Part shown: positions 36,494 through 46,583 of the stretch, piece by piece
Position numbering within the stretch: position 1 is the first letter of the stretch
Layout of the letters: each line of letters begins with the position of its first letter
DNA from: Crassaminicella profunda
Lineage (GTDB): Bacteria; Bacillota; Clostridia; Peptostreptococcales; Thermotaleaceae
NCBI RefSeq assembly: GCF_019884785.1
Contig: NZ_CP082326.1
Location: forward strand, 1,729,355 to 1,793,354
DNA: 64,000 nt
Direction: 5' to 3'
Notes under the pieces: generated by a model
What the model saw: only the letters and a program-made list of their open reading frames with translations
Database searches by the model: none
What the model was told of the DNA's origin: nothing
Position numbers and translations under genes: made by a program

Positions 36494-36925
36494 CTATTTC
36501 TTCATGATAAAGTAGGTACCACAAAGCAAAAGGACGATTCCAATTAACTTAAACCAGTCTAATTCCTGTTGCTTGTTGACAAATACATCGATTAATAACC
36601 CACTTATGATTTGGGAAGCAACGATGATAGTAAGCGTGTTTGCTACACCTAGTTTAGGAATTGTTCTTGTCACAAAGTAAATAATGAAAGTACCAAAAAT
36701 ACCACCAATGAGTAACTGAGGTCTTACATGAATGACTTTTGTGTATTGGTGTAAGCTACCTTTTAACAGATTTCCGATTAGGATAATAATAACACCTGTA
36801 ACTAAACTATGTAGAGTGGCAATTTTAGGAGAAACAATTCTTCCTAATTTAGCATTAATACTTGCTTCTAGAGTGGTAAAAATACCTGCTAAGACAGCAA
36901 ATATAATTGGGATTATTTCTTTCAT
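36494..36925 (-). CDS. Half-size DMT-family transporter (YdcZ/DUF606-like)
   Basis: The 143-residue protein has five hydrophobic helices, the size of one YdcZ half-transporter. These are thought to pair with a second small partner or dimerise. Seen are I-I-P-I-I-F-A-V-L-A-G-I-F-T-T-L-E-A at the start, N-A-K-L-G, and V-A-N-T-L-T-I-I-V-A-S-Q-I-I-S-G in the fourth helix. No partner gene is adjacent, which is unusual because DUF606 genes are often paired. RBS AAAGGATG precedes ATG at 36925. The substrate is unknown. Confidence 0.8.
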   Translation of the reverse strand: MKEIIPIIFAVLAGIFTTLEASINAKLGRIVSPKIATLHSLVTGVIIILIGNLLKGSLHQYTKVIHVRPQLLIGGIFGTFIIYFVTRTIPKLGVANTLTIIVASQIISGLLIDVFVNKQQELDWFKLIGIVLLLCGTYFIMKK

Positions 36926-37488
36926 TTTATCGCATCCTTTATAAAATAAATGTCATTAAGAATATATTCCTAATAAAATAGTACTATGATAATGCTTTAA
37001 TCTTTAGATTTTGCTTATGGCTCCTTCTGGAACATGAGGGATTTTTTATTTATCTAAAGCTTTTTATGAGGAAAAAAAATATATATGGATTTAATGGATG
37101 GTAAAGGAATCACTATGAAAGCAATTTTATAAAGGTAGTTTACTAAATGTATAAAGTATTATACTTGCAATGATCTATCCCATAGTAACACCTCAAAATG
37201 GCTATAATATTGTGGGTACAAGGGATGATCTAATAAATTACATTGATGAAGGGAAAACTATACTAATAAAATTCCTGAAAAAAATAATTTTGTAAATCCT
37301 AGTGATCAAGATGCTTTATTTTAGAATTGTTACCAAAGCTATATGGGCTACTGATTAAAAAAGTTCATAAACATATAAAACCTTGAGCAGAGTGTTGAAT
37401 ATACTCACACCAAACTGATATAATATGATATGATATTAATCGAGTTAGATTTAAAAAAGCATTAATAGTAAGAAGGAGCGATAGTTTA
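36926..37488. other. 563-base stretch with eroded coding scraps
   Basis: Around 37170-37330 short segments have protein-like composition (V-T-P-Q-N-G-Y-N-I-V-G-T-R-D-D-L-I-N-Y). They are interrupted by stops and lack start sites, so I read them as an old pseudogene of unknown family. The last ~60 bases hold the miaB promoter region and its AAGGAGCGAT ribosome site. Confidence 0.35.
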
Positions 37489-38925
37489 ATGAGCGAAAGA
37501 AAAAAAGTAGAAGTTTCAGCAGATGAAATAGCATTACAAGATAAATATATAGAAAAAATAGCAGCGCAAAATATAGAACATTACCAAATGACAGGAAACA
37601 AAAAGAGAGTATATTTGGTGACCTATGGTTGTCAAATGAATGAACATGATTCTGAATTTTTATTAGGAATGCTTGATTATATGGGATATATTGAAACAAA
37701 TAACTTAAATGAAGCTGATTTAGTGATTTATAATACTTGTTGTATTCGTGAAAATGCTGAGCTAAAAGTTTATGGGAACTTAGGACAGCTAAAAAATATG
37801 AAGAAAAAAAGAAAAGATTTAATGATTGCTGTTTGCGGTTGTATGATGCAACAACCTCATGTTGTTAAAGCAATAAAAACTAAATATAAACATGTAGACC
37901 TAGTCTTTGGTACGCATAATCTACATAAGTTCCCTCAACTATTAGTAGAAGGAATGCAATCAGAAAAAACCGTTGTAGATGTATGGGATGAGGAAGGAAG
38001 AATAGTAGAAGGACTTCCAGCTATAAGAAAATATAAATTAAAAGCATTTGTAAATATTGTATATGGGTGTAATAACTTTTGTACTTACTGTATTGTCCCT
38101 TATACGAGAGGACGAGAAAGAAGCAGAAAACCTGAAGACATTATAGAGGAAATTAAGGAATTGGTGGCTACTGGTACAAAGGAAGTTACACTTTTAGGAC
38201 AAAATGTAAACTCTTATGGAAAAACTTTAGAGGAAGATATTGATTTTGCAGGTCTTTTATATAGAATCAATGAAATTGAAGGTTTAGAAAGAATAAGATT
38301 TATGACATCTCATCCGAAAGATTTATCCTTTAGATTGATAGAAGCCATGAGAGATTGTGAAAAAGTGTGTGAACATATGCATTTACCTGTACAAGCAGGA
38401 AGTACAAATATACTAACAAAAATGAATCGACACTATACAAAGGAAAAATATCTTGAATTAGTAAATGCCTTAAAAAGAGAAGTTCCTCATGTAGGAATCA
38501 CAACAGACATTATTGTAGGATTCCCAGGAGAAACAGAAGTAGACTTTGAAGAAACATTAAACTTAATCAAAACTGTTGAATATGATTCTGCTTATACTTT
38601 TATTTACTCTGTTAGAGAAGGAACGCCAGCAGCTAAATTTGAAGATCAAGTACCAGAAGCTATAAAGCATGAACGTTTTGAAAGATTATTAGCTGTTTTA
38701 AATCCTATTGTTGCCGAAAAAAATAGTAAATTTAAGGATAAAGTAGTAGAAGTTTTAGTAGAAGGATACAGTAAAACGAATAAGACAAAGCTTATGGGAC
38801 GTACAAGAACAAGTAAGCTTGTGAATTTCACAGGACCTAAAGAGTGTATAGGAAAACTTGTAAAGGTAAAGATTACAGATCCTAAAACATTTAGTTTAAA
38901 TGGTGAATTTATTGGGGAGAATTAA
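37489..38925 (+). CDS. miaB: tRNA-2-methylthio-N6-isopentenyladenosine synthase MiaB
   Basis: The radical-SAM methylthiotransferase acts on i6A37 of tRNA made by MiaA. The 478-residue protein has an N-terminal ~60-residue extension and then the UPF0004 domain (Y-G-C-Q-M-N, N-T-C-C-I-R, C-G-C-M-M). The radical-SAM motif is C-N-N-F-C-T-Y-C at about residues 194-201, and a C-terminal TRAM domain follows. It is the first gene of a tRNA-modification/mismatch-repair block; miaA lies four genes on in the same direction. Confidence 0.95.
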   Translation: MSERKKVEVSADEIALQDKYIEKIAAQNIEHYQMTGNKKRVYLVTYGCQMNEHDSEFLLGMLDYMGYIETNNLNEADLVIYNTCCIRENAELKVYGNLGQLKNMKKKRKDLMIAVCGCMMQQPHVVKAIKTKYKHVDLVFGTHNLHKFPQLLVEGMQSEKTVVDVWDEEGRIVEGLPAIRKYKLKAFVNIVYGCNNFCTYCIVPYTRGRERSRKPEDIIEEIKELVATGTKEVTLLGQNVNSYGKTLEEDIDFAGLLYRINEIEGLERIRFMTSHPKDLSFRLIEAMRDCEKVCEHMHLPVQAGSTNILTKMNRHYTKEKYLELVNALKREVPHVGITTDIIVGFPGETEVDFEETLNLIKTVEYDSAYTFIYSVREGTPAAKFEDQVPEAIKHERFERLLAVLNPIVAEKNSKFKDKVVEVLVEGYSKTNKTKLMGRTRTSKLVNFTGPKECIGKLVKVKITDPKTFSLNGEFIGEN

Positions 38926-38931
38926 AATGTG

Positions 38932-38960
38932 AAAACCAGGGAAAACCCTGGTTTTATATA
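38932..38960 (+). terminator. Hairpin between miaB and mutS
   Basis: AAAACCAGGG at 38932-38941 pairs perfectly with CCCTGGTTTT at 38946-38955 around AAAA. The T tract is interrupted (ATATAG before TTTTT), so it may be a partial terminator or attenuator before mutS. Confidence 0.75.
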
Positions 38961-38999
38961 GTTTTTAATATAGATATTATGTTTGATAGGAGGTTTTTT

Positions 39000-41666
39000 A
39001 TGAGTAAGTTAACTCCAATGATGAGACAATATTTGGATTTAAAAGAAAAATATAAGGATTGCATTTTATTTTTTCGATTAGGTGATTTTTATGAGATGTT
39101 TTTTGATGATGCTATTTTAGCTTCGAAAGAGTTAGAAATAACCTTAACTGGTAAAAATTGCGGATTAGAAGAAAGAGCACCTATGTGTGGTGTTCCTCAT
39201 CATTCGGCAGAAAATTATATTGCAAGACTAATTGAACGGGGATATAAAGTTGCTATTGGGGAGCAGGTAGAAGATCCAGCTGTAGCCAAAGGTATTGTAA
39301 AAAGAGATGTAGTAAGAGTTATTACTCCTGGGACTGTAATGGATAGTCATATGCTTGATGAAAAAGAAAATAATTATATTATGTCAATCTTTATAGATGA
39401 AAATGGTGGGGGTATATCTTTTGCAGATGTATCTACAGGAGAATTAAAAACGACAGAGTTTGTAAAGAAGCCATTTCTGAATCATTTATTAGATGAAATT
39501 GCTAAAATCAATCCAAAAGAAATTATTATCAATACATTAGAATATGATGGAACTAATATAAAATCTGAAATAGCAAGGGTTTCTACTCTATATATAGATG
39601 AATTTGATAATTGGGCTTTTGAAAGAGAGTATGCCATTAAAAAAATCAAATCCCATTTTAATGTGTTAGCAGTAGAAGGATTTGGAATAGATGAACATGA
39701 GTATTCTATTTCTTCTGTAGGGGCATTGTTTGAATATTTAGAGAAAACTCAAAAGAGTTCTCTATTCCATATAAATAATATAAGCTATTATTCATCAGAT
39801 GCTTTTATGGTTTTAGATAAGTCTACAAGAAGAAACTTAGAACTTACTGAGACTATGAGAGATAAAAAGAGAAGAGGGTCTCTTCTTTGGGCGTTAGATA
39901 AAACAAATACAGCAATGGGAGGAAGAACCTTAAAAAAATGGGTGGAAGAGCCTCTAAAGGATGTTCATGAAATACAATTGAGATTAGATGCTGTACAAGA
40001 GCTAAAGGATCATCTATTAACACGAGATGATTTGAAGGATTTACTTAAAAATGTTTATGATCTTGAACGACTGGTGGTAAGAATATCTTATGGGAATGCT
40101 AATGGGAGAGATTTAGTGGCATTAAAATCATCTCTTAAAGCCTTACCTCAAATAAAAGAGCTTTTAGATGATTTTCATGGAGCAAAACTGAAGAATATAT
40201 TAAAAAACATAGATTTAGTAGAAGGCGTGAAGGATTTAATAGAACAATCTATTATGGATGAGCCTCCTGTTACCATAAAAGAAGGAGGAATCATTAAAAA
40301 AGGCTATGATTCTGAGCTAGATGAATTAAGAGAGATTGTAAGTAATAGCAAAGAATGGATTGCAAATTTAGAAAATAATGAAAAAAATGCTACAGGAATA
40401 AAATCATTAAAAATAGGATTTAATAAAGTATTTGGATATTATTTAGAAGTAACTAAATCAAATTTAAATTTGGTACCCGAGCATTATATTAGAAAACAGA
40501 CCCTTGCTAATGCAGAAAGATATATTACACCTGAATTAAAAGAAGCAGAAGCTAAAATATTGGGTGCTGAGGATAAGATTATCGAATTAGAATATCAAAT
40601 TTTTATAAAGGTGAGAGAGGAAATTAAAAAATTCACCAAAGAAATTCAAGGTACAGCTACGGCTATTGCCTCTTTAGATGCTTTAGTGTCTTTTGCAGAG
40701 GTAAGTGATCGTTATGGCTATACAAAACCACAGGTGAATAATGAATTACTTATAGAGATTGAAAATGGAAGACATCCAGTTGTAGAGCGAACAATGAATT
40801 TAGATATGTTTATAGGGAATGATACGTATCTTGATGGAACTGAAAATAGATTTTCAATTATTACAGGACCTAACATGGCTGGAAAATCTACTTATATGAG
40901 ACAAGTGGCTTTAATCGTATTGATGACACAAATAGGCTGCTTTGTTCCAGCAGATCAAGCAACTATTGGCATTGTAGATAGAATCTTTACAAGGGTAGGA
41001 GCATCAGATGATTTAGCCCAAGGACAAAGTACTTTTATGGTTGAAATGAGTGAACTTGCAAATATTTTAAATAATGCAACAAACAAGAGTTTAGTTATTT
41101 TAGATGAAATCGGAAGAGGGACAAGTACCTATGATGGACTGAGTATTGCTTGGGCCGTTGTGGAGCATATTAGTGAAAAAGATATTTTAGGTGCAAGAAC
41201 ATTATTTGCTACTCACTATCATGAGTTAACAGAATTAGAAGGACTTTTGGAAGGTGTAAAAAATTATTGCATATCTGTTAAAGAAAGTAATGATGATATA
41301 ATCTTTTTAAGAAAGATTATTAGAGGAAGTGCGGATCAAAGCTATGGGATTCAGGTTGCAAAGCTTGCAGGGGTTAGGGAGGAAGTCATTCTCAGAGCTA
41401 AAAAGATTTTAAACCAATTAGAAGAAAATGATTTGAATCATAAGAGTATAGAAAAAAATGTTCAAGAAGTGCAAGTTGTTCAAGAAGAGGAAAGCGTAAA
41501 AGAAGAAATAGCTGCTGTATGTGAAGAACAAATAAGTTTATTTAATAATAATGATCAAAAAATTATAGAACAATTGAGAAAAATAGATATTTTAGACGTT
41601 ACGCCTATGGAAGCTATGAATCATTTATACAAGCTTGTAAAAATAGCTCAAAATAGAGGAGCGTAA
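39000..41666 (+). CDS. mutS: DNA mismatch repair protein MutS
   Basis: MutS recognises mismatches and recruits MutL. In the 888-residue protein the mismatch-binding G-D-F-Y-E-M-F-F lies near residue 30. The core and clamp domains follow, then the ATPase with G-P-N-M-A-G-K-S-T-Y (Walker A), the D-E-I-G-R-G-T-S-T-Y-D-G Walker B/D-loop and A-T-H-Y-H-E-L. A C-terminal tail ends in a P-M-E-A-M-N-H-L-Y dimerisation helix. ATG at 39000 follows AGGAGG with a 6-base gap; the frame extends to 38979 without support. It is four bases from mutL. Confidence 0.97.
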   Translation: MSKLTPMMRQYLDLKEKYKDCILFFRLGDFYEMFFDDAILASKELEITLTGKNCGLEERAPMCGVPHHSAENYIARLIERGYKVAIGEQVEDPAVAKGIVKRDVVRVITPGTVMDSHMLDEKENNYIMSIFIDENGGGISFADVSTGELKTTEFVKKPFLNHLLDEIAKINPKEIIINTLEYDGTNIKSEIARVSTLYIDEFDNWAFEREYAIKKIKSHFNVLAVEGFGIDEHEYSISSVGALFEYLEKTQKSSLFHINNISYYSSDAFMVLDKSTRRNLELTETMRDKKRRGSLLWALDKTNTAMGGRTLKKWVEEPLKDVHEIQLRLDAVQELKDHLLTRDDLKDLLKNVYDLERLVVRISYGNANGRDLVALKSSLKALPQIKELLDDFHGAKLKNILKNIDLVEGVKDLIEQSIMDEPPVTIKEGGIIKKGYDSELDELREIVSNSKEWIANLENNEKNATGIKSLKIGFNKVFGYYLEVTKSNLNLVPEHYIRKQTLANAERYITPELKEAEAKILGAEDKIIELEYQIFIKVREEIKKFTKEIQGTATAIASLDALVSFAEVSDRYGYTKPQVNNELLIEIENGRHPVVERTMNLDMFIGNDTYLDGTENRFSIITGPNMAGKSTYMRQVALIVLMTQIGCFVPADQATIGIVDRIFTRVGASDDLAQGQSTFMVEMSELANILNNATNKSLVILDEIGRGTSTYDGLSIAWAVVEHISEKDILGARTLFATHYHELTELEGLLEGVKNYCISVKESNDDIIFLRKIIRGSADQSYGIQVAKLAGVREEVILRAKKILNQLEENDLNHKSIEKNVQEVQVVQEEESVKEEIAAVCEEQISLFNNNDQKIIEQLRKIDILDVTPMEAMNHLYKLVKIAQNRGA

Positions 41667-41670
41667 GAAG

Positions 41671-43695
41671 ATGAGCAAGAAAATTTATAAACTAGAAAAA
41701 TTTATTGCCAATAAAATTGCAGCAGGAGAGGTGGTAGATCGACCTAGCTCTGTTGTAAAGGAATTAGTTGAAAATGCTATCGATGCAAAATCGTCTAAAA
41801 TCATTATTGAAATCAAAGATGGCGGAAAAAGCTATATGAGAATTACAGATAATGGTGTAGGGATTCATGAAGAAGATATGGAAATAGCCTTTGAAAGACA
41901 TGCTACTAGTAAGATAAAAAATGTTGAAGATTTAAATTCTATTTTATCTTTAGGATTTCGAGGAGAAGCATTAGCAAGTATTGCATCTGTATCTCAAGTT
42001 GAGTTAATATCTAAGACGAGAGAAGAAACCTCTGGTACTTATTTAGAATTGCATGGAGGACAAATTGTAGAGCATAAAGATATTGGGTGTCCTAATGGAA
42101 CTACTTTTGTCATAAAAAATTTATTTTATAATGTGCCAGCAAGACTTCAATTTATGAAGTCTAATGCTACAGAAACAAGTTATATAAGTGATCTGATTAG
42201 TAAATATGCTCTAGCTTATCCAGATATTTCTTTTCGGTTTATTAATAATGGAACCATTGTATTTACAACATCTGGGACAAGCAGTATTGTAAATAATATT
42301 GCTAGTATTTATGGAAAAGAAATGGCAAAGAATATGCTTTATCTTGCAAAGAAGAAAAGTGATGTATTCTCCATACAAGCATATATTTCAAAACCAACTA
42401 CAACAAGAGGGAACAAACAGCTTCAAGTATTTTTTGTAAATGGTCGATATGTAAAAAATAAAATTATTAGTCAGGCAATAGAAGAGGCTTATAAGACACT
42501 TATTACAATCAATAGATTTCCAATATGTTTCATTTATTTAAATGTTCCTCCTGATAAGTTAGATGTAAATATTCATCCTACAAAAACAGAAATACGCTTT
42601 AATAAAGAATTAAATATTAAAGATTTTGTAGTAGATACATTAAAAGAAAGATTGCTTCGTGAAAATTTGATTCCTAGTGTAAGTTTTGAAAAACGTAAGA
42701 AAAAAGAGGATGGACATCAAGAAACAATATTAGATATGCCTGTATTGAAAAAACCTAGTGTCCCATCTGAAATAAAAATAATTAAAAAAGAAGAGAAACC
42801 AATAGAACCTATAAATGTAGTACAGACAAAATATGAAAAATTTGTAAAAAATTTAGTTTATGAGGATAAATCAACCTATAATGTAAATAATAAGAAATAT
42901 AAAAATAATAAACAAGTATTTCCTAAAAAAGAGGAATCTCCTAAAGAAGAAGAAAGAGTAAAAAACATAAAGCAAAATATTCATGCAGATATTAAAATAG
43001 AGGATCAAGGAATAAAGGAACAAGAAATTAATCATACAAAAACAGAAATTATTAAAGAAAGAAATAATAATAGAAGTGTTGAAGAGATAGAGGAGAAAAA
43101 ATATAATAAAAATACTGATAAGATTTTGGGAATTCGTATTTTAGGGCAGATTTTTAATACATACTTGATTGGACAAGATGGGCAGTCTATGTATTTAATT
43201 GATCAACATGCAGCTCATGAAAGAATCATGTATGATCAATTGATGAAAAATTATCAGAATCAAGCTCCTGTAAGTCAAAAGTTATTAGCACCTATTGTAG
43301 TAGAATTATCCTTTGGAGAATTTGAAATTGTAAAGAAAAATATGGATATGTTTATCCACTTAGGATTTGAAATAGAAGAGTTTGGAATAAATGCATTTAT
43401 TTTAAGAGCTGTCCCAGTTATATTTGGCAAACCAGAAGCGAAAAAATTCTTTATAGAAATTGTAGATCATCTTCAAAAGAATATCCAATCTAGTTATGAT
43501 ATGAAAGTCGAAAAAATAATATCTATGTCTTGCAAACAGGCGATTAAAGCAAATGATCAATTAGATCCTTTAGAGATTGATGAACTCATGAAACAATTAT
43601 CAAAGCTTGAAAACCCATTTACATGTCCTCATGGAAGACCGGTTATTGTGGCCATGAGTAAATATGAGATTGAAAAGAAATTTAAAAGAGTATAG
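41671..43695 (+). CDS. mutL: DNA mismatch repair endonuclease MutL
   Basis: The 674-residue protein has a GHKL ATPase N-terminus (A-A-G-E-V-V-D-R-P-S-S-V-V-K-E-L-V-E-N-A, G-F-R-G-E-A-L). A long Lys/Glu/Asn-rich linker (about 350-475) and a C-terminal endonuclease domain follow. Endonuclease motifs are D-Q-H-A-A-H-E-R-I-M-Y-D (the last acidic residue is Asp where Glu is usual), S-C-K-Q-A-I-K, C-P-H-G-R-P and terminal F-K-R. A nicking MutL is expected, as in organisms without MutH. It follows mutS by four bases and is followed by miaA after ten. Confidence 0.96.
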   Translation: MSKKIYKLEKFIANKIAAGEVVDRPSSVVKELVENAIDAKSSKIIIEIKDGGKSYMRITDNGVGIHEEDMEIAFERHATSKIKNVEDLNSILSLGFRGEALASIASVSQVELISKTREETSGTYLELHGGQIVEHKDIGCPNGTTFVIKNLFYNVPARLQFMKSNATETSYISDLISKYALAYPDISFRFINNGTIVFTTSGTSSIVNNIASIYGKEMAKNMLYLAKKKSDVFSIQAYISKPTTTRGNKQLQVFFVNGRYVKNKIISQAIEEAYKTLITINRFPICFIYLNVPPDKLDVNIHPTKTEIRFNKELNIKDFVVDTLKERLLRENLIPSVSFEKRKKKEDGHQETILDMPVLKKPSVPSEIKIIKKEEKPIEPINVVQTKYEKFVKNLVYEDKSTYNVNNKKYKNNKQVFPKKEESPKEEERVKNIKQNIHADIKIEDQGIKEQEINHTKTEIIKERNNNRSVEEIEEKKYNKNTDKILGIRILGQIFNTYLIGQDGQSMYLIDQHAAHERIMYDQLMKNYQNQAPVSQKLLAPIVVELSFGEFEIVKKNMDMFIHLGFEIEEFGINAFILRAVPVIFGKPEAKKFFIEIVDHLQKNIQSSYDMKVEKIISMSCKQAIKANDQLDPLEIDELMKQLSKLENPFTCPHGRPVIVAMSKYEIEKKFKRV

Positions 43696-43705
43696 GAGGC
43701 GGATT

Positions 43706-44644
43706 ATGAAAAAACCTCTTTTAATTATTGTAGGTCCTACAGCAGTTGGAAAAACGGAAACATCTATTCATATTGCCAAAAGATTAAATGGTGAAATTAT
43801 TTCTGCAGACTCAATGCAGGTTTATAAATATATGAATATAGGGAGTGCAAAGCCCACAGAAGAAGAAAAATCAGGAATTCCCCATTATCTAATGGATGAA
43901 ATTGATCCTAGAGAAAAGTTTTCAGCAGCAGATTTTAAGGAAAAAGCAAAGGAATATATGGATAAGATTCTTGAAAAGAATAAGTTGCCTATTATTGTTG
44001 GGGGTACTGGTCTATATGTAAACTCTATTATATATAATGTTGATTTTACACAAACTACATCTAATTGGGAATTAAGAAAAAAGTTAGAAGATATGGGAAA
44101 AGAATTTGGAAATGAGTATCTACATAAAAAACTTTTAGAAAAAGATGAAGAAGCAGCAGCTCGTATTCATCCTAATAATGTAAAGAGAGTTATTAGAGCA
44201 CTAGAAGTCATTGAAAATGGGGAAAAAATGAAAGACTTTAAAAATGATCTAGTTGAAAACGAGGAATATAATTATGTATTAATAGGTCTTATTAGAGATC
44301 GACAAGAACTTTATGAAAGAATCAATATGAGAGTAGATTTAATGATAGAGGGTGGACTCATTGAAGAAGTAAAGCATTTGATGAAGCTAGGACTTGATGA
44401 AGAAGCCATATCTATGAAGGGGTTAGGATATAAGGAGATTATTCGATATTTAAAAGGAGAATATGATCTTGAAGAAGCCACAAGAATTTTAAAAAGAGAC
44501 ACACGTCGTTATGCAAAAAGACAAATCACATGGTTTAAGAGATATGATCAAATGAAGTGGTTTGATTTTGGTGATTATGCATCAAAAAAAGAATTAGAAG
44601 AGGATATTCTAAAATATGTAGGAGGAAAATTAAACTTTTTATAG
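43706..44644 (+). CDS. miaA: tRNA dimethylallyltransferase MiaA
   Basis: MiaA adds dimethylallyl to A37 of tRNA, providing the substrate of MiaB. The 312-residue protein has the P-loop I-V-G-P-T-A-V-G-K-T-E at about 7-17. S-A-D-S-M-Q-V-Y, G-G-T-G-L-Y and the C-terminal K-G-L-G-Y-K-E and R-R-Y-A-K-R-Q-I-T-W-F motifs follow. ATG at 43706 has AGGAGG 6 bases upstream, rather than the longer frame from 43664 that overlaps mutL. hfq follows 39 bases later, as in many bacteria. Confidence 0.96.
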   Translation: MKKPLLIIVGPTAVGKTETSIHIAKRLNGEIISADSMQVYKYMNIGSAKPTEEEKSGIPHYLMDEIDPREKFSAADFKEKAKEYMDKILEKNKLPIIVGGTGLYVNSIIYNVDFTQTTSNWELRKKLEDMGKEFGNEYLHKKLLEKDEEAAARIHPNNVKRVIRALEVIENGEKMKDFKNDLVENEEYNYVLIGLIRDRQELYERINMRVDLMIEGGLIEEVKHLMKLGLDEEAISMKGLGYKEIIRYLKGEYDLEEATRILKRDTRRYAKRQITWFKRYDQMKWFDFGDYASKKELEEDILKYVGGKLNFL

Positions 44645-44683
44645 AATATTTTAACTAATGACATCACTTTAGGAGGGGTATTT

Positions 44684-44926
44684 ATGAAAAATGCAATCAA
44701 TCTTCAAGATATATTCTTGAATCAAGTTAGAAAAGAACATATACCTATCACCGTATATTTAGTAAATGGGTTTCAAATAAAGGGAACGGTAAAAGGTTTT
44801 GACAGTTATACCATAGTATTAGATAGTGATGGAAAACAACATATGATTTATAAGCATGCTATTTCAACCATTACGCCATTAAAAGCTGTTAATTTTGTAC
44901 AAAACAGAAAACAAGACCATGAGTAA
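44684..44926 (+). CDS. hfq: RNA-binding protein Hfq
   Basis: The 80-residue Sm-like protein forms a hexamer that binds small RNAs and mRNAs. Sm1 shows [12 protein letters not shown] and [11 protein letters not shown]. Sm2 has [11 protein letters not shown], matching the Y-K-H-A motif that lines the U-binding pore. RBS is AGGAGGGG. It is followed by its own terminator, separating it from the spoVK cluster. Confidence 0.96.
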   Translation: MKNAINLQDIFLNQVRKEHIPITVYLVNGFQIKGTVKGFDSYTIVLDSDGKQHMIYKHAISTITPLKAVNFVQNRKQDHE

Positions 44927-44939
44927 AGAACTTTAAAAT

Positions 44940-44971
44940 AAGGGCAACCAAATGTTGCTCTTATTTTTTTT
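44940..44971 (+). terminator. Rho-independent terminator after hfq
   Basis: AAGGGCAAC at 44940-44948 pairs with GTTGCTCTT at 44954-44962 (one G-T wobble) and is followed by A and eight T. Confidence 0.92.
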
Positions 44972-45029
44972 GAAACTATTCTTATATTTGTGCATATGTT
45001 ATTATAGCAACTATTTTGAGGTGATAAGA

Positions 45030-45974
45030 ATGGTATATAGGAATAAAGAGCAAGAAGATCTATTAAATTTACTAGAGCATGGAAAAATATCTACTGAATA
45101 TGCTATTGGGAGAATATCTAAAAGTAAAACTCAAAAAGAAAATAGAAATACAAATGAAGAGGATTTAAAGGCTATGATGAATGAACTAGATGCACTAATA
45201 GGGTTAAAAAGTGTAAAAAAATTGGTCAAAGAAATTCAGGCTTTCATATGTATCCAAAAAAAACGAAAAGAGGAGTCGCTTGTAGCTGATCCATTGGTAC
45301 TGCACATGATTTTTAAAGGAAATCCTGGAACAGGAAAAACAACAGTAGCAAGGCTTTTAGGAAAGATTATGTGTGCAATGGGAGTACTTGAAAAGGGTCA
45401 TGTAGTAGAAGTTGAGAGAGCCGATTTGGTTGGGGAGTATATTGGGCATACAGCAGTAAAGGTGAGAGAACATATAAGGAAATCATTAGGTGGTATTATG
45501 TTTATTGATGAAGCATATTCTTTAGCAAGAGGAGGAGAAAAGGATTTTGGAAAAGAGGCCATAGATGCTATGGTAAAAGGAATGGAAGACTATAAAGAAA
45601 ATCTTATTCTTATTCTTGCAGGATATAGAGATGAAATGGAAAAATTTCTAAGGACTAATCCAGGACTTAAGTCACGGTTTCCTATACATATAGAGTTTCC
45701 TGATTATACTTTAGAAGAGCTGATGAATATTGCTGAAGTGATGGTTGAAAAAAGACAGTATAAACTTTCTATGTCGGCTAAAGCAAGACTTGCAAAAATC
45801 CTATCTAAAAAAAGAATAGAAGATCCACTAAGTAGCGGAAATGCAAGGCTTGTTCGAAATATTGTAGAAAGAGGGATAAGAAAGCAGGCCGTAAGACTAC
45901 AAAGAACAGGTAATTTTAAAAGAGATGATTTAATTACTCTAATCAGAGAGGATATGACAGAGGGGGATGATTGA
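45030..45974 (+). CDS. spoVK: SpoVK-like AAA+ ATPase
   Basis: The 314-residue CbxX/SpoVK-family ATPase is needed for spore maturation in Bacillus. Features are Walker A K-G-N-P-G-T-G-K-T-T (about residues 98-107), E-R-A-D-L-V-G-E-Y-I-G-H-T pore-loop region, Walker B G-I-M-F-I-D-E-A-Y-S and sensor R-F-P. A helical lid with N-A-R-L-V-R-N follows. ATG at 45030 follows GAGGTGAT; the longer frame from 44952 would translate through the hfq terminator. Its last base is the first base of the following GTPase gene. In Bacillus spoVK also lies between hfq and ynbB. Confidence 0.9.
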   Translation: MVYRNKEQEDLLNLLEHGKISTEYAIGRISKSKTQKENRNTNEEDLKAMMNELDALIGLKSVKKLVKEIQAFICIQKKRKEESLVADPLVLHMIFKGNPGTGKTTVARLLGKIMCAMGVLEKGHVVEVERADLVGEYIGHTAVKVREHIRKSLGGIMFIDEAYSLARGGEKDFGKEAIDAMVKGMEDYKENLILILAGYRDEMEKFLRTNPGLKSRFPIHIEFPDYTLEELMNIAEVMVEKRQYKLSMSAKARLAKILSKKRIEDPLSSGNARLVRNIVERGIRKQAVRLQRTGNFKRDDLITLIREDMTEGDD

Positions 45975-46582
45975 TGAAAAAGTGTCTTATAGTTGGAAGA
46001 CCTAATGCAGGAAAGACACTATTTATGATAAATTTTGCTGAATATGTGGGACTAAAACATGTAGAAATCAAGTTTTTTAAAAGAGATAAAGAAATAGATC
46101 ATAAAAAATATACAATAGAAGAAGCAAGAGAGCTATTATCTTCAGATATTCCATACAAGACAAATTGTCTTCAATCTACTGAAATAAAAATTCCAGTATT
46201 AAAAGGAAAGAAGATAGTAAGTCTGATGGATAGTAGTGGTTTAATTGATGGGATACATAAAAATATTCAGATTCGGCGAGCCATGGCGCAAACATTAGGT
46301 GCTATTACAGAAAGCCATATGATTTTACATATGATTGATGCTTCAAAGATTAATGATGAAAGTATTAAAAACACTATTGGAGAAGTAGATTATCAATTAG
46401 TAGAATATGGACGAATGAAAGAGGGATATATGATTTTAGCCAATAAAGTAGATTTGCTTGAAAGAAAGACACCTATTATACAGCTTCAAAAGGAATTTCC
46501 TGATCATTATATTATTCCCATATCTGCATTAACAAAGGAAGGGTTTGGAGAGGTAAGAAGCTTTGTGTGTAGGAGGTTATAG
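45974..46582 (+). CDS. Small P-loop GTPase of unknown family
   Basis: The 202-residue TRAFAC-type GTPase has G1 G-R-P-N-A-G-K-T at residues 7-14, G3 D-S-S-G, G4 N-K-V-D and a G5-like S-A-L. It is a lone G domain with an insert after G1 (K-F-F-K-R-D-K-E-I-D). It lacks the glycine-rich HflX N-domain, so it is not HflX, although it occupies the position of hflX (ynbA) in Bacillus. It overlaps spoVK by one base and the membrane-protein gene follows one base later. A role in sporulation is inference from context. Confidence 0.8.
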   Translation: MKKCLIVGRPNAGKTLFMINFAEYVGLKHVEIKFFKRDKEIDHKKYTIEEARELLSSDIPYKTNCLQSTEIKIPVLKGKKIVSLMDSSGLIDGIHKNIQIRRAMAQTLGAITESHMILHMIDASKINDESIKNTIGEVDYQLVEYGRMKEGYMILANKVDLLERKTPIIQLQKEFPDHYIIPISALTKEGFGEVRSFVCRRL

Positions 46583-46583
46583 T

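Noticed and set aside
44952-45029. N-terminal hydrophobic extension of SpoVK
   Set aside because: It would be translated through the hfq terminator, and a proper GAGGTGAT site precedes the ATG at 45030.
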